This document shows, one piece after another, positions 1 through 5,159 of a DNA stretch of 5,781 nucleotides. This stretch comes from an uncultured Porphyromonadaceae bacterium. GTDB lineage: Bacteria; Bacteroidota; Bacteroidia; Bacteroidales; Coprobacteraceae. The stretch covers positions 1 through 5,781 of the forward strand of contig URAV01000069.1 in NCBI GenBank assembly GCA_900545915.1, written 5' to 3'. Every line of letters begins with the position of its first letter. Position 1 is the first letter of the stretch. The position numbers were made by a program, and so were the translations under genes. The notes beneath the pieces are model-generated. The model had not been told where the DNA came from, did not search any database, and worked only from the letters and a program-made list of their open reading frames with translations.

Positions 1-135
1 TTTTTGCAAATATACATTTTTTACGTTATCCGGTCACTATCCATAACAATTTGTTTTAAGTATTTGTTTTCTTTTTTTATATAATTACTTTTTACACCAA
101 GTGTAAAAAAACGTAAGAATTTATTTATTATTACT
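1..135 (-). repeat. Diverged direct repeat, copy A
   Basis: This stretch is closely similar to 513-640: both open with TTTTTGCAAATATAC, share a central CTATCCATAACAATTT block, and reach a CGTAAGAAT block (112-120 here, 622-630 in copy B). It contains a hairpin, TTTTTACAC (89-97) and GTGTAAAAA (101-109), at the place where copy B has CCTTTTTG/CAAAAAAGG and the third copy has CACGCC/GGCGTG. The hairpin is thus kept in position while its sequence changes. It is the promoter end of a minus-strand unit and includes the terminator of the unit to its right. Confidence 0.7.
7..14 (-). promoter_or_regulatory. -7 promoter box of leftmost RNA repeat unit
   Basis: Read on the minus strand this is TATATTTG, an exact match to the Bacteroidetes -7 consensus TAnnTTTG. 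Transcription would start at about position 1 and leave the window to the left. The same box occurs at the same place in the homologous unit at 513 onward, and related boxes occur at 824-831 and 1093-1100. No good -33 TTG box is visible at the usual spacing, so strength is uncertain. Confidence 0.4.
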
Positions 136-281
136 CCGAGTCTTTGATCGGTTTTAGTCAAAAATAATCTTACTTTTATGAATGTTAGTGATCGCAGTAC
201 GATGAATGGTTAGTTGTGTCTTCTATTCCTTATATGGAATGTAGATATAAAAAAGGAGATACACCAACTGAACATTACTCA

Positions 282-360
282 AGTGAGGCCTTAGGATGCC
301 CTAAAACAGTAAAGTCAGCAGGCATATCCCCTAATACTGTGTAGATATACATACCTCACT
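282..360. other. Nested inverted repeats, possible RNA structure
   Basis: Three arms nest inside one another: AGTGAGG (282-288) pairs with CCTCACT (354-360), TTAGG (291-295) with CCTAA (330-334), and ATGCC (296-300) with GGCAT (321-325). Only a four-base bulge (326-329) interrupts the inner stem. The stretch 335-353 could fold back as a weak third arm, giving a three-way junction. The segment lies within the proposed transcript 512 to 105 and is absent from the shorter units. It could belong to that RNA or be the remnant of an insertion. Confidence 0.35.
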
Positions 361-448
361 GCAGAGGCATATTCCGTATAATTACACCAAGGAGGGGATT
401 GCTTAGCCTACTCTGTACTTGTCGTTTTAGTAAAATTTCCTAAGTTTC

Positions 449-460
449 ACTTGATCAAGT
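449..460. promoter_or_regulatory. 12-bp perfect palindrome
   Basis: ACTTGATCAAGT is a perfect palindrome, 59 bases downstream (minus direction) of the promoter-like box at 519-526. A second inverted pair, GTACTTG (415-421) with CAAGTAC (456-462), overlaps it. It could be a regulator site or part of an RNA fold; no regulator is encoded nearby other than the winged-helix protein at 3994. Confidence 0.2.
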
Positions 461-512
461 ACATTTTATCGTTCGCAACCACAATTCTTTTCACAGAAGA
501 AAAAAGAATCTC

Positions 513-761
513 TTTTTGCAAATATACGTTTTTTATGTTATCCTGTTACTATCCATAACAATTTATTTTAAGTATTTGTTTCCTTTTTATATTATTACCT
601 TTTTGCCAAACACAAAAAAGGCGTAAGAATCTATTTATTACTACCTTCAAGGCTTTGGCAAACCCGCGCAGAATAACAATAGTCTCACGCCATTCGATAT
701 ATAACTGTTGTTATAATCAGAAAGTCGAAAAACTGATTGTTCCTGCTTTAGCTGCCAAACT
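513..761 (-). repeat. Diverged direct repeat, copy B
   Basis: The first part (513-640) matches 1-135. The second part (about 650-761) matches about 920-1030: both contain GGCTTTG, then a (T)CYCACGCC block, then ATATAAC, then a CGAAA block and an AAATTT-like block. The copy therefore links the left and right ends of the array and shows that all units share one ancestor, with a spacing of about 270-310 bp between promoter boxes. Confidence 0.6.
519..526 (-). promoter_or_regulatory. -7 promoter box, unit B
   Basis: TATATTTG on the minus strand matches TAnnTTTG exactly, with an expected start near 512. The preceding bases carry an AGGATAAC block followed by an A run, which align with AGGATA plus an A run before the box at 824-831. 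The -33 position has no clear TTG. Confidence 0.4.
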
Positions 762-817
762 TTAGAAGGTGAACAAGTCGTTTTCAAAATATAATCCCTC
801 AACACTTTGAGAGTTTT
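614..817 (-). ncRNA. Candidate small RNA gene (unit C to B)
   Basis: A minus-strand transcript starting near 817 (box TACATTTG at 824-831) would end about 204 nt later at a T run (plus-strand A run 614-619). Before the T run is a long closing stem. In plus coordinates GGCGTAAGA (620-628) pairs with TCTCACGCC (683-691), extended inward by CTATTTATT (631-639) against AATAACAATAG (672-682). In minus-strand RNA the outer pairing is GGCGUGAGA with UCUUACGCC, one G-U pair; on the plus strand the same position is an A-C mismatch. The length matches the next unit (about 200 nt). No protein frame spans it. The function is unknown; the layout is that of a compact RNA gene with its own terminator. Confidence 0.4.
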
Positions 818-823
818 CCTTCA

Positions 824-831
824 CAAATGTA
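824..831 (-). promoter_or_regulatory. -7 promoter box, unit C
   Basis: TACATTTG on the minus strand fits TAnnTTTG. It lies 20 bases from the inverted repeat at 852-881, the same geometry as the box at 1093-1100 and its inverted repeat (19 bases). This conserved spacing supports a real promoter region. Confidence 0.45.
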
Positions 832-851
832 GTTATTTTTTTATATCCTGA

Positions 852-881
852 CGTAAGACTATTGCCAATTTTTATCTCACG
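852..881 (-). promoter_or_regulatory. Inverted repeat CGTGAGA-N16-TCTTACG upstream of promoter box
   Basis: On the minus strand CGTGAGA and TCTTACG flank exactly 16 bases and end 20 bases before the TAnnTTTG box, so the inner arm covers the -33 region. The same arrangement occurs at 1120-1149. It may be a site for a dimeric regulator or a hairpin in read-through RNA. The left arm also forms CACGCC-N9-GGCGTG (878-898) with the neighbouring terminator arm, so alternative folds are possible. Confidence 0.4.
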
Positions 882-886
882 CCAAC

Positions 887-1087
887 AAAAAAGGCGTGAA
901 ACCTCATCATAACCAGTCTTAGGCTTTGCCGGCCTGTTCACAGTTACAAGTGTCCCACGCCGTAAGTATATAACATCGTTATCTACTTTCCGGCCGAAAC
1001 TCTTTTGAACGTGAACTATAATTGGCAAATTTAAGACTGTTCAAAATGTCTCTCGAAAAAATATGAGCCGTAACTCCTTACGATTTC
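887..1087 (-). ncRNA. Candidate small RNA gene (unit D to C)
   Basis: A minus-strand transcript starting near 1087 (box TATCTTTG at 1093-1100) would run about 200 nt to a T run (plus-strand A run 887-892). The closing stem in plus coordinates is GGCGTGAAA (893-901) with TCCCACGCC (953-961). In minus-strand RNA this reads GGCGUGGGA with UUUCACGCC, with two G-U pairs that would be A-C mismatches on the other strand. Its leader aligns with that of the unit at 614-817. A TTG-started 88-codon frame (762-1028) crosses from this unit into the next and ignores the unit borders, so I favour RNA over protein. This is the unit nearest the divergent toxin-immunity cluster. Confidence 0.4.
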
Positions 1088-1092
1088 CGCAG

Positions 1093-1100
1093 CAAAGATA
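1093..1100 (-). promoter_or_regulatory. -7 promoter box, unit D
   Basis: TATCTTTG on the minus strand matches TAnnTTTG exactly. It faces away from the promoter box at 1194-1201, so the stretch 1093-1201 looks like a divergent promoter region between the RNA units and the exported-protein cluster. Confidence 0.45.
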
Positions 1101-1119
1101 ATGCAAAATATATTTATTC

Positions 1120-1149
1120 CGTGAGACTATCCCGCTTTTTTATCCCACG
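1120..1149 (-). promoter_or_regulatory. Inverted repeat CGTGGGA-N16-TCTCACG upstream of promoter box
   Basis: On the minus strand the arms are 7 bases each with a 16-base spacer, and they end 19 bases before the TAnnTTTG box at 1093-1100. This is homologous to 852-881, where the spacer is also 16. Inside the spacer a second GCGGGATA echoes the outer GTGGGATA. Its place between two diverging promoter boxes would let one regulator affect both. Confidence 0.4.
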
Positions 1150-1193
1150 CAAAGAAAAAGCCCAAAAACAATTATGTTTTATCAAAAAAACGT

Positions 1194-1201
1194 TACTTTT
1201 G
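1194..1201 (+). promoter_or_regulatory. -7 promoter box for the exported-protein cluster
   Basis: TACTTTTG fits TAnnTTTG and lies 32 bases before the ATG at 1234, giving an expected leader of roughly 27 nt. The -33 region has only a weak TTATG. No Shine-Dalgarno sequence precedes the ATG; the leader is A-rich, as is usual in this phylum. Confidence 0.45.
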
Positions 1202-1233
1202 ATATAAGTAAAAAATAACTCATTGCAAATACC

Positions 1234-2280
1234 ATGAAAAAAAGGATAGTATATTTTTTGCTGTTGTTTTTTTATCTGACTAACTATCAGGTAAAGGGTC
1301 AGAAAAAAGACAGCATTTTAATCAACCCGCTTTATGCACAAGCCTATCGCGAAATTTCCGATATGCTCGACGGAAAAGCTCCCTTGTCGATTAAAAGAGC
1401 TGTATTCTTAGCTGAATGGGCATATTTAGAGGGGCGAATTGATTATCACAACTATTGCCAAAGTATAGACAGTGCCACCACTTTCATTAACAAATTCATA
1501 AAAGCCAACGGATTAGATAAATACAAAACAGGTAAGAATATGGCACTCACCGAATATTTCTTTAATCCATATTCAGGTAATGGATATAAACCTTTCATCT
1601 ACAACTTCAATGAAAATAACCAACCAAATGAATTTACCAGAACCTTTGTAACCGAAGTTATACGAACCCACACGGGCCAATGCAGATCACTACCTATGTA
1701 TTACAGAGTACTTGCCGAAGAAATAGAAGCCGAAGCCTATATCGCTTTCGCACCACGACACGTATTTATTCGTTACCGAAATGAAGATAACCATTATCCC
1801 GAACCTTGGGTTAATGTCGAACTGACTGCACACCAGATAATACCGGAATTTTGGATAAAAGAAAATTTTCAGATCAACGACACGACAATCAAATACAAAG
1901 TATATTTACATCCCTTGTCTGCAAAAGAGACTGTTGCTTACCAGCTTTCCGAACTTGCATTCGGATATTGGAGTAAATTTCATATATACGATGATTTCAC
2001 GGACATCTGCACGACCAAATCGCTGCAATATTACCCATCAAACCCCAAAGCCCTCATTATTAAAGGTAATTCCATAGAAACGTTCCTCAATAAACATTTG
2101 CAGAAAAACGGATACAGAGTCGATGAATATACGATGTTCTACGATCGGAAATTATATGAAATTGCACAACAGTTGAAAACTATCGGTTGGGAACAAATGA
2201 GTGATGAATTGCACGAGCAACTTGAAGAAGGCAATCGCCAAGCAAAAAAAATAGAAAGCGAAAAAAGACAACAAAAATAA
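1234..2280 (+). CDS. Exported transglutaminase-like superfamily protein
   Basis: The 348-residue product begins with a Sec signal peptide (hydrophobic residues about 5-17, likely cleavage near VKG-Q at 22/23; no lipobox cysteine). The transglutaminase-like core is centred on TGQC (Cys150), followed by PRHVF (His176) and PWVNVEL (Asn194 or Glu196). Order and spacing suit the Cys-His-Asp/Asn triad of that superfamily, which includes cysteine peptidases as well as cross-linking enzymes. Residues about 232-290 resemble a TPR-like helical pair (YYPSNPKALIIKGN), and the tail is highly charged and probably coiled. It is first in a tight cluster, 24 bases before the Rhs tail gene. I infer a periplasmic or secreted protein. 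Whether it processes or delivers the neighbouring toxin, or acts separately, cannot be told. The fold assignment is fairly sure; the substrate is unknown. Confidence 0.8.
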   Translation: MKKRIVYFLLLFFYLTNYQVKGQKKDSILINPLYAQAYREISDMLDGKAPLSIKRAVFLAEWAYLEGRIDYHNYCQSIDSATTFINKFIKANGLDKYKTGKNMALTEYFFNPYSGNGYKPFIYNFNENNQPNEFTRTFVTEVIRTHTGQCRSLPMYYRVLAEEIEAEAYIAFAPRHVFIRYRNEDNHYPEPWVNVELTAHQIIPEFWIKENFQINDTTIKYKVYLHPLSAKETVAYQLSELAFGYWSKFHIYDDFTDICTTKSLQYYPSNPKALIIKGNSIETFLNKHLQKNGYRVDEYTMFYDRKLYEIAQQLKTIGWEQMSDELHEQLEEGNRQAKKIESEKRQQK

Positions 2281-2304
2281 CAAAACCCATAAACAATATA
2301 ACCT

Positions 2305-3120
2305 ATGAAGACAAAACGACTATTCAGAGTTGCAATGATAGGCATTGCAACTCTATTTTCCATAAATCTGACTTACGCATACTATCCCATAAGCCCATAC
2401 GCTTATTGTGTAAATAATCCCTTAAAATATGTTGACCCCGATGGAAGAACGATACGGGTATCCGATTATGTTAATAATCAAAGAATTGATTATGAGTGGA
2501 AACAATACCAAGGAAATTGGGGATTTTACAATAGCGACAATACGATCTATGCCGGTAATAATACATTTATAGTACAACTATCAGGGGCATTGACCGGATT
2601 AATGCAGGGGGGTGATGCAGGACACAACCTTGTTAAAGGAATAGCCGACCATAGTAATGTTGTTACTATGTGGCAGCGGAATAGGAGTGCAACAAGTGGA
2701 AATGATTTAGGATGGAACCCAACCGGCATAAGAAACGATGGATCAAAAGAACAAGTTCCTACAACTTCGGGGATGGATAGTAACCCCATGATTACTTTAG
2801 GGCATGAATTAGCGCATATTGAGTATAATTGGAGTGGACAAAACACCTCAACTTGGTTTAATATGACCGTTGAAGATAAAAACGGGAACTCCATGCAGAG
2901 GTCAATTCCGACTTCCGAGATTTATACTACCCATCTGGAGAACCGCTTGAGATCAGAAAATAAACTACCTTTACGTACATTTTACGGCGTAGATCCGTCC
3001 GGGGTGGGTATTGGCCCCCGCATAATCGTACCCTCGACCAGAACTAGTGTTTATTATAATTCACAAGGGGTTACAAACTATAAACCATTGAAAAAAAGAA
3101 TTATTCCTTTCACCTATTAA
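2305..3120 (+). CDS. Secreted Rhs C-terminal toxin with M91-like zinc protease motif
   Basis: The 271-residue product joins three parts. Residues 1-25 are a clear Sec signal peptide (MKTKRLFRVA start, cleavage near TYA-Y). Residues about 26-48 are the last part of a Bacteroidetes-type Rhs core, SPYAYCVNNPLKYVDPDG, including the DPxG motif that normally marks the shell-toxin border. Residues about 49-271 form the variable tail. It contains HELAH (His167, Glu168, His171), the HExxH zinc-binding and catalytic motif, and a later SEIYTTHLENRLRSE segment (Glu205 a possible third ligand) followed by LPLRTFYG. This pattern recalls peptidase family M91 (NleD-like effectors) found in Rhs and related polymorphic toxin tails. 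Full Rhs proteins are usually over 1000 residues; here the shell is absent and a signal peptide stands in its place. The gene starts 24 bases after the transglutaminase-like gene and ends 7 bases before the likely immunity gene. The target is unknown. Confidence 0.8.
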   Translation: MKTKRLFRVAMIGIATLFSINLTYAYYPISPYAYCVNNPLKYVDPDGRTIRVSDYVNNQRIDYEWKQYQGNWGFYNSDNTIYAGNNTFIVQLSGALTGLMQGGDAGHNLVKGIADHSNVVTMWQRNRSATSGNDLGWNPTGIRNDGSKEQVPTTSGMDSNPMITLGHELAHIEYNWSGQNTSTWFNMTVEDKNGNSMQRSIPTSEIYTTHLENRLRSENKLPLRTFYGVDPSGVGIGPRIIVPSTRTSVYYNSQGVTNYKPLKKRIIPFTY

Positions 3121-3127
3121 TTCGATT

Positions 3128-3769
3128 ATGAAACGAATCTTTTTATTATTTGGCCTATCCTTATTATTCTGTACTCAATTATATTCACAAAACAGAATAG
3201 ACAACTTCTACAATTTAATGACATCGCCCAATATCAACAAGAAAAGCGAGATATTGACTCTAACGAAAACAGATGGAGAAGTAATCAAAACGGTCAAATA
3301 TAAACGTAACTTGAGATTACGGAATAGCTATTGGAAAGATTATTGGAAAAGGGTCGGAAAGCAAGTCGATTCATTAGATATAATTGATTACAAAAAAGAC
3401 ACCGTGTTTATATTTCAAGAATTTAATGGGCAAGATCCTTTTCACCCGTTTACTCTCATAATTACCCCAAAAGATAGGATAGTCGTGGGATATGGTTCAG
3501 TACAACATCTCAAAGAAGCAGAAGGATGGCCATTTTATTATGACTCTTTCCATCCTATTTTAATTAATCCCATAATAAAATGGAATATATCAGAATTAAG
3601 CGATGTTGTATCTCGCTACGGAACTAAAACAGGAGAAATTACAGGCCCAATATGGATTACTATATCAAAAATAATAATCGATAATTATAAAAAAATAAAG
3701 ACATCCGAAATAAATCTTGACGGAATGTTTTTTGCGAATTTAAGAAATACGAATACGATTCTTTATTAA
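3128..3769 (+). CDS. Exported hypothetical protein, likely immunity to the Rhs-tail toxin
   Basis: I do not recognise a family in this 213-residue product. It has a Sec signal peptide (residues 1-20, cleavage near LYS-Q; Cys15 lacks a proper lipobox context) and no further membrane segment. The mature part is lysine- and aromatic-rich with alternating hydrophobic stretches (TVFIFQEF, FTLIITPKDRIVVGYG), suggesting beta structure early and helix later (ITISKIIIDNYKKI). It starts 7 bases after the toxin stop and has the size of an immunity protein. Its export fits the toxin: a toxin carrying a Sec signal would pass through the producer's own periplasm, so protection would be needed there. The immunity role is inferred from position and signal peptide alone. 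It appears more AT-rich than the first gene of the cluster, as expected for fast-exchanged immunity genes. Confidence 0.6.
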   Translation: MKRIFLLFGLSLLFCTQLYSQNRIDNFYNLMTSPNINKKSEILTLTKTDGEVIKTVKYKRNLRLRNSYWKDYWKRVGKQVDSLDIIDYKKDTVFIFQEFNGQDPFHPFTLIITPKDRIVVGYGSVQHLKEAEGWPFYYDSFHPILINPIIKWNISELSDVVSRYGTKTGEITGPIWITISKIIIDNYKKIKTSEINLDGMFFANLRNTNTILY

Positions 3770-3914
3770 TATAATATTTGACTATAAATGTTTTGAATAT
3801 TTAGTTGTATCTATAAAGTAATACGGATTAAAATGAAAATACGATAACATTTATTTTTCTCGGCATTTCATCCAGTCAGCCAAAAGCGCAGAATTTTATA
3901 CCCATTTTAATACA

Positions 3915-3963
3915 AAATCAAATTTTCGGCAGTTTTTATTTGTTACTGCCGAAAATTTGATTT
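3915..3963. promoter_or_regulatory. Perfect 19-bp inverted repeat upstream of the AbiEi-like gene
   Basis: The arms 3915-3933 and 3945-3963 are perfectly complementary, separated by 11 bases, and end 30 bases before the ATG at 3994. AbiEi antitoxins are known to repress their own operon by binding inverted repeats in the promoter, so this is a plausible operator. It could instead be a terminator for the upstream cluster, but it lies about 145 bases past that stop codon and has no proper T run on the plus strand. The preceding stretch 3770-3914 shows no gene. A shorter relative, ATTTTCGG-GAA-CCGAAAAT, occurs at 5301-5319. Confidence 0.55.
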
Positions 3964-3993
3964 AACTTTATCCTTGATTAACAACTCTGATAG

Positions 3994-4713
3994 ATGAACA
4001 ATAAATTACAAGAAGATAAAGTTAACCGGTTATTTGTTCAAAAGGCAACAATAACAAATACAGACATTCTTCATTTATACAGAAAAGAAGAACCCCAGAT
4101 TCCCGAATCTACGGTAAATTGGAGGATCTACAACTTAGTACAGAAGGGTGTTATACAACGTATCGGCAGAGGTATATATCGTATAGGAGAATCCCGAAAT
4201 TTTTCTTCCGACTTATCCGCTAAATCCCTAAAAATAGGGAAATGGGTCGAAAAAGAGTTTCCTTATATAGATTACTGTCTATGGGAATTAAGAATTGTCA
4301 ATAACTTCTCTCAACACTTGATAAATTATAACATTATTTTTTTAGACATAGAACGAGAAGTTATAGATTCCGTATGTCGATTTTTAAAAGAAAAAGATAG
4401 TAAAATATGCCGGGTCAAAGATATTAGAAACGACTTGGCTGATTATGCCGGATATACTTGCATTCGGCCTTTAGTCACCGAAGCTCCGACAGTAAAAGAA
4501 AAGGCGGTAAAAGTAGCTTCTTTAGAAAAAATATTGGTTGATCTGTATTCAGATAAAGAATTCCTACCGTTCCGGGGAAATGAAATTTACCACATATACA
4601 AAAATGCGTTTGATAGCTACACTATCAACGAAAGTTCTATGTTGCGGTATGCCAGCCGTAAAGAGAAAAGAGCAGAAATAAAAAACATTATCGATTCTAT
4701 AAAACGGCAGTAA
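3994..4713 (+). CDS. AbiEi-like type IV antitoxin, apparently without its toxin
   Basis: The 239-residue product starts with a winged helix-turn-helix (residues about 10-66): ESTVNWRIYNLVQKG forms the recognition region and IQRIGRGIYRIG the wing. This is the usual N-terminus of AbiEi antitoxins. The body has WELRIVNNF (about 97-105) and TVKEKAVKVASLEKILVDLY (166-185), which fit the Bacteroidetes branch of this group (DUF6577-like). In AbiE systems this protein represses its own promoter and counters AbiEii, a nucleotidyltransferase toxin normally encoded just downstream. Here no nucleotidyltransferase frame or recognisable remnant follows; a dispersed repeat begins 10 bases after the stop. 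It may be a solitary regulator, an antitoxin left after loss of the toxin, or may act on a toxin elsewhere. The start at 3994 keeps the whole winged helix; no Shine-Dalgarno is seen. It is probably expressed separately from the upstream cluster. Confidence 0.75.
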   Translation: MNNKLQEDKVNRLFVQKATITNTDILHLYRKEEPQIPESTVNWRIYNLVQKGVIQRIGRGIYRIGESRNFSSDLSAKSLKIGKWVEKEFPYIDYCLWELRIVNNFSQHLINYNIIFLDIEREVIDSVCRFLKEKDSKICRVKDIRNDLADYAGYTCIRPLVTEAPTVKEKAVKVASLEKILVDLYSDKEFLPFRGNEIYHIYKNAFDSYTINESSMLRYASRKEKRAEIKNIIDSIKRQ

Positions 4714-4723
4714 TTTATAATAG

Positions 4724-4860
4724 CAATGTCGGGTTGTCCGTCCCTCTGGCTATATCTCCGTTTGGTTGGTTGGCTATACAGCCAGCCGGAATAATATATA
4801 AAGAGAATAAAAAACATCCTTTCGGATAGCATTATTATTTTTATAATGGTAAAAAGCGAG
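4724..4860. repeat. Dispersed intergenic repeat, copy 1
   Basis: This segment aligns without gaps to 5160-5296, with 16 differences over 137 positions by my count. It contains a hairpin, GGTTGGC (4768-4774) and GCCAGCC (4781-4787) around a six-base loop, and a small ATCC-TTTC-GGAT hairpin. Both strands have short open frames (plus 4726-4794, minus through 4895). Changes between copies fall at all codon positions and often alter the residue, so neither looks like a gene. It starts 10 bases after the antitoxin gene and could serve as its 3' end. No inverted ends or target duplication are obvious. Confidence 0.8.
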
Positions 4861-5159
4861 ATTATTTTTTCGCAATCTTGCTGTAATCCGTTCAAATAAT
4901 TTCTTCATGAATTTTCAACCTATATAAGCCCACTCCTGAACTCATTACATCTGTTTTTTGTCTTTATGTTTTTCCTATTCTTTTTTTGAATGATTACCTA
5001 AAAGCACCGGTGGAACAATGAGGTTGGTTTGCCGGTTTGTTCCGTGGTATTAAAGTTGGGAAAATTCGTAAAAATGACTCCCGCAATACAATAGAAATGC
5101 GGGCTAAACAAACCCCATAGAAAAGTTATAAAAAAATGGATTAACGTTCGGAAGAATTA
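4861..5159. other. Gene-free spacer between the two repeat copies
   Basis: No supportable gene is present. The left part is pyrimidine-rich (about 4948-4987). Two weak hairpins follow: GGAACAA (5012-5018) with TTGTTCC (5037-5043), and CCCGCA (5080-5085) with TGCGGG (5098-5103). Neither is followed by a T run on the plus strand. There is no readable remnant of an AbiEii toxin. Confidence 0.5.

Larger units (their letters stand above)
105..512 (-). ncRNA. Candidate small RNA gene, long variant (unit B to A)
   Basis: A minus-strand transcript starting near 512 from the TATATTTG box at 519-526 would run about 400 nt to a closing stem. In plus coordinates the stem is GTAAGA (113-118) with TCTTAC (168-173), extended by TTATT/AATAA on the inside. 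Inside that stem is a small CCGA/TCGG hairpin near 136-150. The T run of the minus strand lies at 105-111. Compared with the two units to the right it is about 200 nt longer, because an unrelated structured segment (around 282-360) sits in the middle. No reading frame of note is present on either strand. The family is not recognised; the RNA call rests on the promoter-stem-T-run layout shared with its neighbours. Confidence 0.35.

Noticed and set aside
1..660. The regular repeats considered as a CRISPR array
   Set aside because: The repeats are long, diverged and unequally spaced, with related rather than unique intervening sequence, and no cas genes are present.
762..1028. 88-codon minus-strand frame starting at TTG
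   Set aside because: It has no ATG start, crosses the border between two repeat units including a terminator-like stem and a promoter box, and its counterpart in the neighbouring unit is broken by stops and a frameshift. No family is recognised. A decayed small gene family remains a remote alternative.
2139..2363. 74-codon minus-strand frame
   Set aside because: It overlaps the end of the transglutaminase-like gene and the start of the Rhs-tail gene, both well supported on the plus strand.
2547..2894. 115-codon minus-strand frame
   Set aside because: It lies wholly inside the Rhs-tail toxin gene in the opposite direction and shows no recognisable domain.
4617..4895. 92-codon minus-strand frame
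   Set aside because: It overlaps the antitoxin gene and repeat copy 1; the part shared with the other copy shows no bias toward silent changes.
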